From positions 7,730 to 71,729 of the forward strand of contig NZ_LGDD01000295.1 of NCBI RefSeq assembly GCF_001279695.1: a stretch of DNA of 64,000 nt, written 5' to 3'. The position numbers were made by a program, and so were the translations under genes. Each line of letters starts with the position of its first letter. Positions within the stretch are counted from its first letter, which is position 1. Origin of the DNA: Streptomyces sp. WM6378 (lineage in GTDB: Bacteria > Actinomycetota > Actinomycetes > Streptomycetales > Streptomycetaceae). The notes under the pieces were generated by a model. It searched no databases and was not told the DNA's origin. It worked only from the letters and a program-made list of their open reading frames with translations. Of this stretch, positions 1-7,827 are shown piece after piece.

Positions 1-316
1 CTTCCTCTTCCGCGCCGAGCCCGTCGAGGACGAGGCGTCCTGGGCGAAGGCGATGAAGGAGGGCTCGGACGCGCTGCTGCGCACGGCCCGCGAGAAGCTG
101 GATTCGGCGGACTGGACGTCCCCCGAGTCCCTCAAGAACGCGGTCCTGGCAGCGGGCGAGGAGCACGGCCTGAAACTGGGCAAGGCCCAGGCCCCGGTCC
201 GCGTCGCCGTCACCGGCCGCACGGTCGGCCTCCCTCTCTTCGAGTCCCTGGAAATCCTGGGCAAGGAGAAGACGCTGGCAAGGATCGACGCGGCGCTGGC
301 CAAGCTGGCGGCGTAG
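1..316 (+). CDS. gltX: Glutamyl-tRNA synthetase, C-terminal part
   Basis: This is the 3' end of a coding frame entering from the left edge (frame of position 2), about 104 codons to the stop at 314-316. The residues match the anticodon-binding C-terminal domain of bacterial glutamyl-tRNA synthetases, including the motif GKAQAPVRVAVTGRTVGLPLFE and an ending rich in lysine and leucine. The enzyme charges tRNA-Glu, and in bacteria of this group often also tRNA-Gln as the substrate of the GatCAB amidotransferase. The context agrees: genes for tRNA-Glu and tRNA-Gln lie 2.3 kb downstream. The catalytic Rossmann domain lies outside the window. Confidence 0.93.
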   Translation, partial: FLFRAEPVEDEASWAKAMKEGSDALLRTAREKLDSADWTSPESLKNAVLAAGEEHGLKLGKAQAPVRVAVTGRTVGLPLFESLEILGKEKTLARIDAALAKLAA

Positions 317-334
317 CCGTAAGCGATACGTGAA

Positions 335-368
335 CGAGGGGCGGCAGCCGGTGGGCTGCCGCCCCTCG
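335..368. terminator. Bidirectional hairpin between gltX and the convergent gene
   Basis: A perfect 15-bp inverted repeat (335-349 with 354-368, loop GGTG) lies 18 bases after the gltX stop and just past the stop of the convergent gene at 376. There is no run of T, which is common for Streptomyces terminators. Confidence 0.75.
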
Positions 369-375
369 GGCGTTC

Positions 376-777
376 CTATCCCAACCGCTGGGCGATCAGC
401 GCGAGCCAGGCGCCGGGGGAGTACGGGGCCGGCGGGTCGACCTCCATGCCCAACTCGGCGACGGCAAGGGCACATTCGGACTCGTCCAGGCCAAGGGCGC
501 CCAGCTCGCGCAATTCCCCGACGACCTTGGCGATGAGCGAGAGGTCCGTCGTCCCGCGGTAGTCCTCGACCGCGGCATCGTGATGGTCGAACTCGTCCGG
601 CATGTCCTGCGAGAACCAGCCGCCGAGCAACTGGCCGAGCTCGGGGAAGCGGGCATGCCACTCCCAGTGGGTCACGGGAGCGGAAGGACGCGGCGCTTCC
701 CCTTCCTCGATGCTGCGCCTGAGGTGATCGGCGAGGACGGTGAGCCAGCCCTGGATCTCGGCATCGCCGAGCCCCAC
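376..777 (-). CDS. CdiI-type immunity-like protein (contact-dependent growth inhibition immunity family)
   Basis: A 133-residue acidic soluble protein. The middle has the pattern LGGWFSQDMPDEFDHHDAAV followed by a helical stretch and the ending DPPAPYSPGAWLALIAQRL, which resembles the CdiI_2 type immunity family (a tryptophan-containing LGGWF/Q-D motif, then a C-terminal motif with a W-L pair). Such proteins usually neutralise a toxin domain, but no toxin gene is next to it, so this would be an orphan immunity or housekeeping relative. The GTG at 777 is the first possible start. The frame stays open upstream for at least 35 codons without an ATG, GTG or TTG, so the start is uncertain. Function is inferred from the family pattern only. 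Confidence 0.55.
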   Translation of the reverse strand: MGLGDAEIQGWLTVLADHLRRSIEEGEAPRPSAPVTHWEWHARFPELGQLLGGWFSQDMPDEFDHHDAAVEDYRGTTDLSLIAKVVGELRELGALGLDESECALAVAELGMEVDPPAPYSPGAWLALIAQRLG

Positions 778-905
778 GTCCGGAACCGGGTAGAACTCCC
801 CGAGCCGCGGGAGTCTTGAGATCCGGGTTGCTTTGCATGCCGCCCCCTGGGTGGCTTGTCGTCCAATGGCCCTAGATCTTGCGCGGACACGTCAACAACA
901 CGTCC

Positions 906-928
906 CAGTGGCAAGGACGTTGCCACTG
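906..928. promoter_or_regulatory. Hairpin in the region between the divergent genes
   Basis: The 267-base region 778-1044 has no convincing gene. It holds a perfect 9-bp inverted repeat, CAGTGGCAA (906-914) and TTGCCACTG (920-928), with a 5-base loop. It could be an operator or an RNA hairpin in the leader of the DUF4241 gene. Confidence 0.3.
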
Positions 929-1044
929 CGGCGGAGCCAGGCCCGCGACAGCGCCGCCCCGGAGCACACTGTCAGTGCGGGGAGTTATGTTTCAGAGACA
1001 GCGAACTGCCGCTGCCTTTATGCCTGTCACCCCGGGAGACCCTC

Positions 1045-1716
1045 ATGCCCATGCCCGCCCCCGACTTCTCCTGGCACTTCACTCCGGGCAACGTGTTCGC
1101 GGAGGAGTCGGGCAGCACCGGCACGATGAGCGTGGTGCGGGGTGGGGAGTTGTGGCTGCACACCGGGCGGGTCATCGCCTGTGACCCGTTCGTCTCGCTC
1201 GGGGCCGGCGAGGCCGAGCCGTTCACGGCGCGGGTGGAGCCGGGGCGGTACCGGGTGGACGCGGCCGTGGCGACGCTGGTGCGCGAGGGAGAGCCGGAGG
1301 CGGACACCCCGCATCTGCGGGTGGCCGCCGCGCGCCTCGTCATAAAAGAGGCCCCGACCGTCTCGTGGGAGCTCGCCCTCCAGCCCGGCCAGGACCTCGC
1401 CGAGCTCGATGACGAGGAGTTCTTCGGGTACGGGGTCGACGCGGGCACCGGCTGCTTCTACGACGCCGGGTCCGACGGCTCGTTCCCCGACTGCGAGGGC
1501 GATGAGGGCCCGCTGTGGGACGCCTTCGACACCGTCCCGCCCGCACCGGGTCCGCACACCGTGACCGACCCCGCGACCGGCCACAACCTGATCGCCTTCA
1601 CCTCGGGCTGGGGCGATGGTGCGTACCCGACGTGGATAGGCCGCGACGAAGCGGGCGCGATCACCTGCTTCGTCACCGATTTCTTCGTCGTCCCGGCCGA
1701 GGCGCTCGTTCCCTGA
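1045..1716 (+). CDS. DUF4241 domain protein
   Basis: A 223-residue acidic soluble protein when started at the ATG of 1045, which has GGGAGA just upstream; the frame is open further 5' but that part has poor coding character. The body matches the DUF4241 pattern: beta-rich segments with GRVIACDPFV, then a central DAGTGCFYDAG, and an ending GWGDGAYPTWIGRDEAG followed by a strand containing TDFFV. The biochemical role of this domain is not known to me. It is transcribed away from the immunity-like gene at 376-777, with 267 bases between them. No signal peptide or membrane segment is visible. Confidence 0.75.
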   Translation: MPMPAPDFSWHFTPGNVFAEESGSTGTMSVVRGGELWLHTGRVIACDPFVSLGAGEAEPFTARVEPGRYRVDAAVATLVREGEPEADTPHLRVAAARLVIKEAPTVSWELALQPGQDLAELDDEEFFGYGVDAGTGCFYDAGSDGSFPDCEGDEGPLWDAFDTVPPAPGPHTVTDPATGHNLIAFTSGWGDGAYPTWIGRDEAGAITCFVTDFFVVPAEALVP

Positions 1717-1784
1717 GGTCCTGCCCCCACCCGCATGTGCCAGAACGCCGTCCGTAGTCCGGACGCAAGGCCTACGCTCGAAGC

Positions 1785-2504
1785 ATGGCCATCCGCGCGG
1801 TCCTGTGGGACATCGACGACACGATCTTCGACTACTCCGCGGCCTCCCGCTCCGGCATGCGCGCGCACCTCGGCCTGGAGGGGCTGCCCGGCGCGTACGA
1901 AACCTTGGAACGGGCGCTCGACCGCTGGGAAGAGCTCACCGCCTACCACTGGGCGCGGTTCGCGTCGGGGGAGACGGACTGGCACGGGCAGCGCCGCGAT
2001 CGGGCGCGGGCCTTCGTGAACGAGGACATGAGCGACGCCGACGCCGACGCCTGGTTCGACCGGCACATCGCGCACTACGAAGCCGCCTGGAGTCTCTTCC
2101 CCGACGCCCTGCCCGTTCTCGACGTACTCGCCGAGGGCTACCGGCACGCCATCCTCTCCAACTCCTCCCTCCCCAACCAGGAGCGGAAGCTCCAGATCCT
2201 CGGCGTGCGGGACCGTTTCGAGGCGCTGCTGTGCGCCGCCGAACTCGGCATCGCCAAGCCGGAGGCGGCCGCCTTTCACGCCGGCTGCGAGGCGCTCGGA
2301 CTGCTGCCCGAGGAAGTCGTCTACGTGGGCGACCAGCCGGACATCGACGCACGCGGGGCGGACGAGGCGGGGCTCAAGGGAGTCTGGCTGGATCGCCCGG
2401 GGACCGGTGGACGACCCGAACTCATCCGCATCACGGGACTCGACCAGCTCCCCGACCTCCTGCGCCTCGATACCCGTTTTGGAGCGCCGGACACCTTCGG
2501 GTAA
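1785..2504 (+). CDS. HAD-superfamily hydrolase
   Basis: A 239-residue haloacid dehalogenase-type phosphatase. Motif I is WDIDDTIFDY near residue 8 (nucleophile Asp and the Asp two residues later), motif II is the Ser of AILSNSS near residue 124, the motif III Lys lies in GIAKPE near residue 157, and motif IV is VYVGDQPDIDARGA near residue 180. All catalytic elements are present, so an active phosphatase or dehalogenase is expected; the substrate cannot be read from the sequence. The order cap-then-core with a helical insert after motif I fits subfamily I. The likely promoter of the following tRNA genes lies in its last codons. Confidence 0.85.
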   Translation: MAIRAVLWDIDDTIFDYSAASRSGMRAHLGLEGLPGAYETLERALDRWEELTAYHWARFASGETDWHGQRRDRARAFVNEDMSDADADAWFDRHIAHYEAAWSLFPDALPVLDVLAEGYRHAILSNSSLPNQERKLQILGVRDRFEALLCAAELGIAKPEAAAFHAGCEALGLLPEEVVYVGDQPDIDARGADEAGLKGVWLDRPGTGGRPELIRITGLDQLPDLLRLDTRFGAPDTFG

Positions 2505-2507
2505 TGT
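2479..2507 (+). promoter_or_regulatory. Candidate promoter of the tRNA cluster
   Basis: TTGGAG (2479-2484) and TAATGT (2502-2507) are separated by exactly 17 bases. The -10 overlaps the stop codon of the HAD gene. The first tRNA starts 87 bases downstream. This is a sequence match only. Confidence 0.45.
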
Positions 2508-2593
2508 TCTTCCTGCGCCGAGGGGAGCGGGAAGAAAAGCCCCGAACCGAAAGCGCAAGCCAAACAAAACTCCCCACGGGAGTTGCGTTTTGG

Positions 2594-2665
2594 TGGGCTA
2601 TGGTGTAATTGGCAGCACGACGGTTTCTGGTTCCGTTAGTCTAGGTTCGAGTCCTGGTAGCCCAG
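2594..2665 (+). tRNA. tRNA-Gln (CTG), copy 1
   Basis: A 72-base cloverleaf: acceptor TGGGCTA pairs with TAGCCCA, discriminator G, T-arm GGTTCGAGTCC, anticodon loop TTCTGGT giving anticodon CTG. No CCA is encoded. The anticodon stem reads ACGGT against TCCGT, so the pair next to the loop is T-T, unlike the second copy, which is fully paired there. Confidence 0.93.
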
Positions 2666-2687
2666 CTCGCAGAGCTTTATCTGCAAG

Positions 2688-2760
2688 GCCCCCGTTGTGT
2701 AGCGGCCTAGCACGCCGCCCTCTCAAGGCGGTAGCGCCGGTTCGAATCCGGTCGGGGGTA
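2688..2760 (+). tRNA. tRNA-Glu (CTC), copy 1
   Basis: A 73-base cloverleaf. Acceptor GCCCCCG pairs with CGGGGGT (one G-T wobble at the end), discriminator A, T-arm GGTTCGAATCC, anticodon loop CTCTCAA giving anticodon CTC. No CCA is encoded. It lies 22 bases after tRNA-Gln copy 1. Confidence 0.96.
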
Positions 2761-2821
2761 CAGATCCTTCCCGCGGGATCGCCAGGGTCGCACCCGGCGA
2801 ACTCGATGCAGGATCGCTAGG

Positions 2822-2894
2822 GCCCCCGTTGTGTAGCGGCCTAGCACGCCGCCCTCTCAAGGCGGTAGCGCCGGTTCGAATCCGGTCGGGGGTA
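2822..2894 (+). tRNA. tRNA-Glu (CTC), copy 2
   Basis: Identical over all 73 bases to copy 1 and copy 3. It is separated from copy 1 by a 61-base spacer and from the next tRNA-Gln by only 16 bases. No CCA is encoded. Confidence 0.96.
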
Positions 2895-2910
2895 CTGGTC
2901 TAAACCACCA

Positions 2911-2982
2911 TGGGCTATGGTGTAATTGGCAACACTACGGTTTCTGGTACCGTCATTCTAGGTTCGAGTCCTGGTAGCCCAG
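2911..2982 (+). tRNA. tRNA-Gln (CTG), copy 2
   Basis: A 72-base cloverleaf with the same acceptor and T-arm as copy 1. The anticodon stem is ACGGT against ACCGT, fully paired, with loop TTCTGGT. It differs from copy 1 only in and around the anticodon and D-arm regions. No CCA is encoded. Confidence 0.95.
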
Positions 2983-3034
2983 CGGGTCATTTCAAGATCC
3001 TGGATCTTCTTCGAAGGTCCGAAAAAGCAGGCAG

Positions 3035-3107
3035 GCCCCCGTTGTGTAGCGGCCTAGCACGCCGCCCTCTCAAGGCGGTAGCGCCGGTTCGAATCCGGTC
3101 GGGGGTA
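3035..3107 (+). tRNA. tRNA-Glu (CTC), copy 3
   Basis: The third identical 73-base copy. It is the last gene of the Gln-Glu-Glu-Gln-Glu array and is followed 13 bases later by a terminator. No CCA is encoded. Confidence 0.96.
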
Positions 3108-3120
3108 CGCACAGAGAATG

Positions 3121-3154
3121 GGCCCTTCGCATCTTGCGGAGGGCCTTTTCGTTT
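3121..3154 (+). terminator. Terminator of the tRNA cluster
   Basis: A 10-bp stem (GGCCCTTCGC 3121-3130 with GCGGAGGGCC 3136-3145, one G-T pair), a 5-base loop, then TTTTCGTTT. This is a canonical intrinsic terminator with a T-tract. Confidence 0.88.
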
Positions 3155-3277
3155 GCCCGGATGCTCACCCCGGACGCATTCCGGAGGGCTCAACTCCCCG
3201 ACCACGCGAGGGCGTTCGGCGCACCCGACCCGAACCGCCCTCCCCGCACCGCCGGTTGAGCGGCCCCGGACGCACCT

Positions 3278-3313
3278 CCGGCCCACCGCTGCGGCGTTGA
3301 AGCGGTGGGCCGG
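3278..3313 (-). terminator. Hairpin downstream of ndgR
   Basis: A perfect 13-bp inverted repeat (3278-3290 with 3301-3313, loop 10) lies 22 bases beyond the ndgR stop. It is probably the ndgR terminator and may also block read-through from the tRNA genes. I see no gene between 3155 and 3335. Confidence 0.7.
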
Positions 3314-3335
3314 AATGTGGCAGAAGGAAGAGACG

Positions 3336-4049
3336 TCAGTTGCGGCGCAGGGCCTCGGACAGCCGGGCGGCGGCGTCGATGACCGCCTGGGCGTGCATCC
3401 GGCCCGGGTGCCGGGTCAGCCGCTCGATCGGACCGGAGACCGAGACGGCGGCCACCACCCGGTTCGACGGGCCGCGCACCGGCGCCGACACCGAGGCCAC
3501 GCCCGGCTCGCGCTCGCCGATCGACTGGGCCCAGCCCCTGCGACGTACCCCGGAAAGGGCCGTCGCCGTGAAGCGGGCGCCCTGGAGGCCGCGGTGCAGG
3601 CGCTCCGGCTCCTCCCAGGCCATCAGGATCTGGGCGGACGAGCCGGCCTTCATGGTCAGCGTGGAGCCGACCGGGACGGTGTCGCGCAGGCCGGAGAGGC
3701 GCTCGGCGGCCGCCACACAGATCCGCATGTCGCCCTGCCGGCGGTAGAGCTGCGCGCTCTCGCCCGTGACGTCACGCAGATGCGTCAGGACCGGGCCGGC
3801 CGTGGCCAGCAGGCGGTCCTCGCCGGCTGCCGCCGCGAGCTCGGCCAGGCGCGGGCCGAGAATGAAACGGCCCTGCATGTCCCGAGCCACCATCCGGTGG
3901 TGTTCCAGTGCCACGGCTAGGCGATGTGCCGTGGGTCGTGCGAGCCCAGTGGCCGCGACCAGACCTGCGAGGGTGGCCGGACCGGACTCCAGAGCGCTCA
4001 AGACAAGGGCAGCCTTGTCCAGAACGCCGACGCCGCTAGAGTTGTCCAT
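3336..4049 (-). CDS. ndgR: IclR-family regulator NdgR (AreB)
   Basis: A 237-residue IclR regulator. The N-terminal winged helix-turn-helix (residues about 10-65) contains [22 protein letters not shown], and the C-terminal effector domain contains the usual [20 protein letters not shown] segment. Its place directly upstream of and divergent from leuCD identifies it as NdgR, known in Streptomyces as a regulator of leucine and other amino-acid genes and of antibiotic production, reported to bind the ndgR-leuC interval. I use the ATG at 4049 (MDNSSGVG), the usual N-terminus, rather than a start seven codons upstream. A palindrome 16 bases upstream of the start could be its operator. Confidence 0.9.
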   Translation of the reverse strand: MDNSSGVGVLDKAALVLSALESGPATLAGLVAATGLARPTAHRLAVALEHHRMVARDMQGRFILGPRLAELAAAAGEDRLLATAGPVLTHLRDVTGESAQLYRRQGDMRICVAAAERLSGLRDTVPVGSTLTMKAGSSAQILMAWEEPERLHRGLQGARFTATALSGVRRRGWAQSIGEREPGVASVSAPVRGPSNRVVAAVSVSGPIERLTRHPGRMHAQAVIDAAARLSEALRRN

Positions 4050-4064
4050 GCAACGATATTCTCG

Positions 4065-4079
4065 TCTCACTCTGTGAAA
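4065..4079. promoter_or_regulatory. Candidate NdgR/IclR operator
   Basis: The 15-base imperfect palindrome TCTCACTCTGTGAAA has core TCAC-TCT-GTGA, 16 bases upstream of the ndgR start in the ndgR-leuC interval. IclR proteins commonly bind such short dyads in their own promoters. A second weak dyad (TGTAC 4113-4117, GTACA 4127-4131) lies nearer leuC. Confidence 0.4.
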
Positions 4080-4222
4080 CGCAAGTTCAATTTTCTCCGG
4101 AAGTCGTCAAGCTGTACTGGCGATCCGTACAACGGATCCGGCCTTCGTCCGGGGCGTGCGGTACGGGCAGGGGCAATCGATCTCTAGTAGTGCCGGCGAA
4201 GACGCCGGCCGGAGGGAAGGCG

Positions 4223-5647
4223 ATGGGTAGGACACTCGCGGAGAAGGTCTGGGACGACCATGTCGTCAGGCGAGCCGAGGGCGAGCCGGACCTGCTCTTC
4301 ATCGATCTGCACCTGTTGCACGAGGTGACCAGCCCGCAGGCCTTCGACGGACTGCGCAAGAACGGTCGCCAGGTGCGGCGCCTCGACCTCACCATCGCCA
4401 CCGAGGACCACAACACCCCCACCATCGACATCGACAAGCCGATCGCGGACCCGGTCTCCCGGGTCCAGCTGGAGACGCTGCGCAAGAACTGCGCCGAGTT
4501 CGGTGTGCGCCTGCACCCGCTGGGCGACGTCGAGCAGGGCGTTGTCCACGTGGTGGGACCGCAGCTGGGACTGACCCAGCCCGGCACCACCGTGGTCTGC
4601 GGCGACTCGCACACCTCCACCCACGGCGCCTTCGGCGCGCTCGCGTTCGGCATCGGCACCAGCCAGGTCGAGCACGTCCTGGCCACCCAGACGCTGCCGC
4701 TGGCCCCGTTCAAGACGATGGCCATCACCGTCGAGGGCGAGCTGCCCGACGGCGTGACCGCCAAGGACCTGATCCTCGCCATCATCGCGAGGATCGGCAC
4801 CGGCGGCGGCCAGGGCTACGTCCTGGAGTACCGCGGCTCCGCCATCGAGAAGCTGTCGATGGAAGCCCGCATGACCATCTGCAACATGTCGATCGAGGCC
4901 GGCGCCCGCGCGGGCATGATCGCCCCCGACAAGACCACGTTCGACTACCTGGAAGGGCGCGCGCACGCCCCGCAGGGCGAGGACTGGGACGCGGCGGTCG
5001 CGTACTGGAAGACGCTGAAGACGGACGAGGACGCGGTCTTCGACGCCGAGGTCGTCATCAAGGCCGACGAGCTCTCGCCGTTCGTCACCTGGGGCACCAA
5101 CCCGGGCCAGGGCGCGCCGCTGTCGGCGAAGGTCCCCGACCCGGCTTCGTACGAGGACGCTTCGGAGCGCCTGGCCGCCGAAAAGGCCCTGGAATACATG
5201 GGGTTGACCGCCGGGCAGGAGCTGCGCGACATCAACGTCGACACCGTCTTCGTAGGTTCGTGCACCAACGGCCGCATCGAGGACCTGCGCAACGCGGCGG
5301 CCGTCATCGAGGGCCGCAAAGTCGCCGACGGCGTACGGATGCTGGTCGTCCCGGGCTCGGTCCGGGTCGCCCTGCAGGCCATGGACGAGGGCCTGGACAA
5401 GGTGTTCACGGCCGCCGGCGCCGAATGGCGGCACGCGGGCTGCTCGATGTGCCTGGGCATGAACCCGGACCAGCTGGCCCCCGGCGAGCGCTCCGCGTCC
5501 ACCTCCAACCGCAACTTCGAGGGCAGGCAGGGCAAGGGCGGCCGCACCCACCTGGTTTCTCCGCAGGTCGCCGCCGCCACCGCGGTTCTCGGCCATCTGG
5601 CCTCGCCCGCCGACCTGTCCGACGCCCGTACCCCCGTGGAGGCCTGA
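4223..5647 (+). CDS. leuC: 3-isopropylmalate dehydratase, large subunit
   Basis: LeuC with LeuD isomerises 2-isopropylmalate to 3-isopropylmalate in leucine biosynthesis, using a [4Fe-4S] cluster. The 474-residue length is typical. The cluster cysteines are visible in [10 protein letters not shown] and in the C-terminal [13 protein letters not shown] (CxxC), and the aconitase motif [24 protein letters not shown] is intact. I choose the ATG at 4223 because GGAGGGAAGG precedes it and the protein then begins [11 protein letters not shown] as in the family; a GTG at 4190 is in frame but has no such support. leuD follows after 5 bases, so the two are co-transcribed, divergent from ndgR. Confidence 0.97.
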   Translation: MGRTLAEKVWDDHVVRRAEGEPDLLFIDLHLLHEVTSPQAFDGLRKNGRQVRRLDLTIATEDHNTPTIDIDKPIADPVSRVQLETLRKNCAEFGVRLHPLGDVEQGVVHVVGPQLGLTQPGTTVVCGDSHTSTHGAFGALAFGIGTSQVEHVLATQTLPLAPFKTMAITVEGELPDGVTAKDLILAIIARIGTGGGQGYVLEYRGSAIEKLSMEARMTICNMSIEAGARAGMIAPDKTTFDYLEGRAHAPQGEDWDAAVAYWKTLKTDEDAVFDAEVVIKADELSPFVTWGTNPGQGAPLSAKVPDPASYEDASERLAAEKALEYMGLTAGQELRDINVDTVFVGSCTNGRIEDLRNAAAVIEGRKVADGVRMLVVPGSVRVALQAMDEGLDKVFTAAGAEWRHAGCSMCLGMNPDQLAPGERSASTSNRNFEGRQGKGGRTHLVSPQVAAATAVLGHLASPADLSDARTPVEA

Positions 5648-5652
5648 GAACC

Positions 5653-6246
5653 ATGGAAGCTTTCACCACGCACACCGGCCGGGCCGTACCGCTGCGCCGC
5701 TCCAACGTCGACACCGACCAGATCATCCCGGCCCACTGGCTGAAGAAGGTCACCCGCGACGGCTTCGAGGACGGGCTCTTCGAGGCCTGGCGCAAGGACT
5801 CCGAGTTCATCCTGAACAAGCCCGAGCGCAAGGGCGCCACGGTTTTGGTGGCGGGCCCCGACTTCGGTACCGGCTCCTCCCGCGAGCACGCGGTGTGGGC
5901 GCTGCAGAACTACGGCTTCAAAACGGTGATCTCGTCCCGCTTCGCCGACATCTTCCGCGGCAACTCGCTGAAGAACGGGCTGCTCACCGTCGTTCTCGAC
6001 CAGAAAGTCGTGGACGCGCTGTGGGAGCTGACCGAGCGCGACCCTCAGGCCGAAATCACTGTTGACCTGCAGGATCGCCAGGTTCGCGCGGAAGGCGTCA
6101 CCGCCGACTTCGAACTCGACGAGAACGCCCGCTGGCGGCTCCTGAACGGCCTGGACGACATCTCGATCACGCTCCAGAACGAGCCCGAGATCGCCTCCTA
6201 CGAGGCCCGCCGACCCGCCTTCAAGCCGAGCACGATCCAGGCCTGA
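5653..6246 (+). CDS. leuD: 3-isopropylmalate dehydratase, small subunit
   Basis: The 197-residue swivel-domain partner of LeuC. It begins [27 protein letters not shown], with the DTDQI motif, and contains the substrate-binding [17 protein letters not shown] near residue 65. The length equals that of the family. The start ATG lies 5 bases after the leuC stop, giving a two-gene leucine operon. A strong hairpin 30 bases after its stop ends the unit. Confidence 0.97.
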   Translation: MEAFTTHTGRAVPLRRSNVDTDQIIPAHWLKKVTRDGFEDGLFEAWRKDSEFILNKPERKGATVLVAGPDFGTGSSREHAVWALQNYGFKTVISSRFADIFRGNSLKNGLLTVVLDQKVVDALWELTERDPQAEITVDLQDRQVRAEGVTADFELDENARWRLLNGLDDISITLQNEPEIASYEARRPAFKPSTIQA

Positions 6247-6275
6247 ACCGCGTATTGACCCCCCTTCGGCTGCAT

Positions 6276-6318
6276 CGCGCCCCCCGTTTTCCGGATTGAT
6301 TTCCGGGTGGGGGGCGCG
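6276..6318 (+). terminator. Terminator after leuCD
   Basis: Arms CGCGCCCCCC (6276-6285) and GGGGGGCGCG (6309-6318) are perfectly paired, with an inner CCGGA/TCCGG helix in the loop. Confidence 0.8.
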
Positions 6319-6485
6319 TCGCGTTTTGGGCTCCGGGGGTGACGTCAACTAGCCTTGCACGCAGGGCAGATGGCTGGATAGTCGCTTGCGCGATCGAGGT
6401 ACCGTACGGACGTCCAGGAGCCGCTGGATTCGCTCAGTTGCCCCCGCCGGAGGTGACAACTCGCCTCAGATGGCACAATCGACGC

Positions 6486-6713
6486 ATGGAACGCGACAGC
6501 CAACTCAAGCTCTACGGGCTGGTGGCGGACCAACTGAAAGAAGCGCACACAAGGGTGCGCGAACTGCAAGTCCCGGAGGGCGTACGGATGGCGCTGTCCC
6601 GGAAGCTGCTGGTCATAACAGCGGCGGCCAAACACGATCTCGCCGATGCGGCAACGCGTCTGGAGCGGTTGATGAAGGACCTCGACGAGGGCCGATTCCC
6701 CGAAGGCGACTGA
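6486..6713 (+). CDS. Small conserved hypothetical helical protein
   Basis: A 75-residue protein rich in Lys, Leu, Ala and Glu, predicted all-helical with heptad-like spacing (about residues 5-70), and with no membrane segment. It is a conserved small gene between leuD and hupS in Streptomyces, as I recall. I use the ATG at 6486, which opens the part with coding character (MERDSQLKLYG); an upstream extension of the frame from 6339 runs through what looks like promoter DNA. The function is unknown. The position before hupS, 144 bases away, does not by itself tie it to the nucleoid. Confidence 0.65.
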   Translation: MERDSQLKLYGLVADQLKEAHTRVRELQVPEGVRMALSRKLLVITAAAKHDLADAATRLERLMKDLDEGRFPEGD

Positions 6714-6857
6714 GCCGTAAGGAACTCGGCGAGAGCCGACTTCGTTGCGGCACTAGGGTGATTAGCCCGTTTCGTGTTTGATTTGCGGTATATATCTGCC
6801 TAACGTGCGAAAAGGCCTGGACACTTTCGCTCAGGCAATGTCTCCGAAGGGGAAGAC

Positions 6858-7517
6858 GTGAACAAGGCGCAGCTCGTAGAAGCGATTGCCGACAAGGTCG
6901 GCGGCCGTCAGCAGGCCGCGGACGCGGTGGACGCGGTGCTGGACGCGATCGTCCGTGCGGTCGTCGCCGGCGACCGCGTCTCGGTCACCGGTTTCGGCTC
7001 GTTCGAGAAGGTCGACCGCCCGGCCCGGTACGCCCGCAACCCGCAGACGGGTGAGCGCGTACGGGTCAAGAAGACCTCGGTTCCGCGCTTCCGCGCGGGT
7101 CAGGGCTTCAAGGACCTCGTCGCGGGCTCGAAGAAGCTCCCGAAGAACGACGTGGCCGTCAAGAAGGCCCCCAAGGGCAGCCTCTCGGGCGGTACTTCCA
7201 GCCGCAGCACCGTCAAGAAGGCCGCGGCCAAGAAGGCCACCGCCAAGAAGACGGTCGCCAAGAAGGCCACCGCGGTGAAGAAGACCGCCGCGGCGAAGAC
7301 CACGGCGGCCAAGAAGACCACCACGAAGAAGGCGACCGCCAAGAAGACGACGGCCACCGCCAAGAAGGCCGCGCCGGCGAAGAAGGCCGCGACCGCCAAG
7401 AAGGCCGCCGCGAAGAAGACCGCGCCGGCCAAGAAGGCCGTCGCGAAGAAGGCCCCCGCGAAGAAGGCCACGGCGCGCAAGACCACCGCCAAGAAGGCGA
7501 CCGCTCGCAAGAAGTAG
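6858..7517 (+). CDS. hupS: HU-like nucleoid protein with lysine-rich tail
   Basis: A 219-residue histone-like protein. Residues 1 to about 95 are a complete HU fold (start MNKAQLVEAIADKVGG, central VTGFGSFEKVDRPARYARNPQTG with the DNA-intercalating RNPQTG arm). Residues about 105-219 are a disordered basic tail built from repeated KKATAKK and KKAAPAKK pentads resembling histone H1. This two-part layout is characteristic of actinobacterial HupS, which compacts the nucleoid and is important in spores. The start is GTG at 6858 with a GAAGGGGAAG ribosome-binding site. The gene stands alone and is followed by a strong hairpin. Confidence 0.95.
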   Translation: MNKAQLVEAIADKVGGRQQAADAVDAVLDAIVRAVVAGDRVSVTGFGSFEKVDRPARYARNPQTGERVRVKKTSVPRFRAGQGFKDLVAGSKKLPKNDVAVKKAPKGSLSGGTSSRSTVKKAAAKKATAKKTVAKKATAVKKTAAAKTTAAKKTTTKKATAKKTTATAKKAAPAKKAATAKKAAAKKTAPAKKAVAKKAPAKKATARKTTAKKATARKK

Positions 7518-7542
7518 CCACCAGCGGCAAGGCTCAAGCGCC

Positions 7543-7573
7543 GGGCCGGGCTCCCCTCGGGGAGACCCGGCCC
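7543..7573 (+). terminator. Terminator after hupS
   Basis: GGGCCGGG (7543-7550) pairs with CCCGGCCC (7566-7573), and the helix is extended by CTCC/GGAG inside. A TTTT run follows at 7581-7584. Confidence 0.8.
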
Positions 7574-7613
7574 GCGGCCGTTTTCGGCCAAGTCGCCCCG
7601 CGCGCTCCGGGGC

Positions 7614-7817
7614 TCAGAACGTCTGCAGCGTCACCAGCGTGATGCGCAGGTCCGCCCCCGACCCCTCGGTCTCGATGCGGACCCGCTGCCCGGGCCTCAG
7701 CAGCCGCAGCCCGCCCGCGTCGAAGGCCGGGGCGCCGAAGTCCACCGGGGTGCCGTCGTCGAGCAGCACACTGCCGCTGCGGGTCTCGGAGTCGTATGTG
7801 TACGCGGTCGCCTGCAT
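7614..7817 (-). CDS. Small OB-fold-like (cold-shock-like) hypothetical protein
   Basis: A 67-residue protein starting MQATAYTYDSETRSGSVLLDDG. The pattern of short strands with GSVLLDDGTPVDF and LLRPGQRVRIETEG recalls a cold-shock or OB-fold barrel, but the RNA-binding aromatic motifs of true Csp proteins are absent, so nucleic-acid binding is only a guess. The start at 7817 lies 10 bases from the edge of the inserted MITE, so its upstream region, including any promoter or ribosome-binding site, is now mostly mobile-element sequence. Confidence 0.7.
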   Translation of the reverse strand: MQATAYTYDSETRSGSVLLDDGTPVDFGAPAFDAGGLRLLRPGQRVRIETEGSGADLRITLVTLQTF

Positions 7818-7827
7818 ACCGGCCAGC

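Noticed and set aside
856..1044. An in-frame upstream extension of the DUF4241 gene.
   Set aside because: It has no domain similarity and odd composition; the ATG at 1045 has a ribosome-binding site and begins the domain.
6950..7517. A run of short DNA repeats (AAGAAGGCC-like), considered as a repeat array.
   Set aside because: They are codons of the Lys/Ala-rich HupS tail, not a separate repeat element or CRISPR array.
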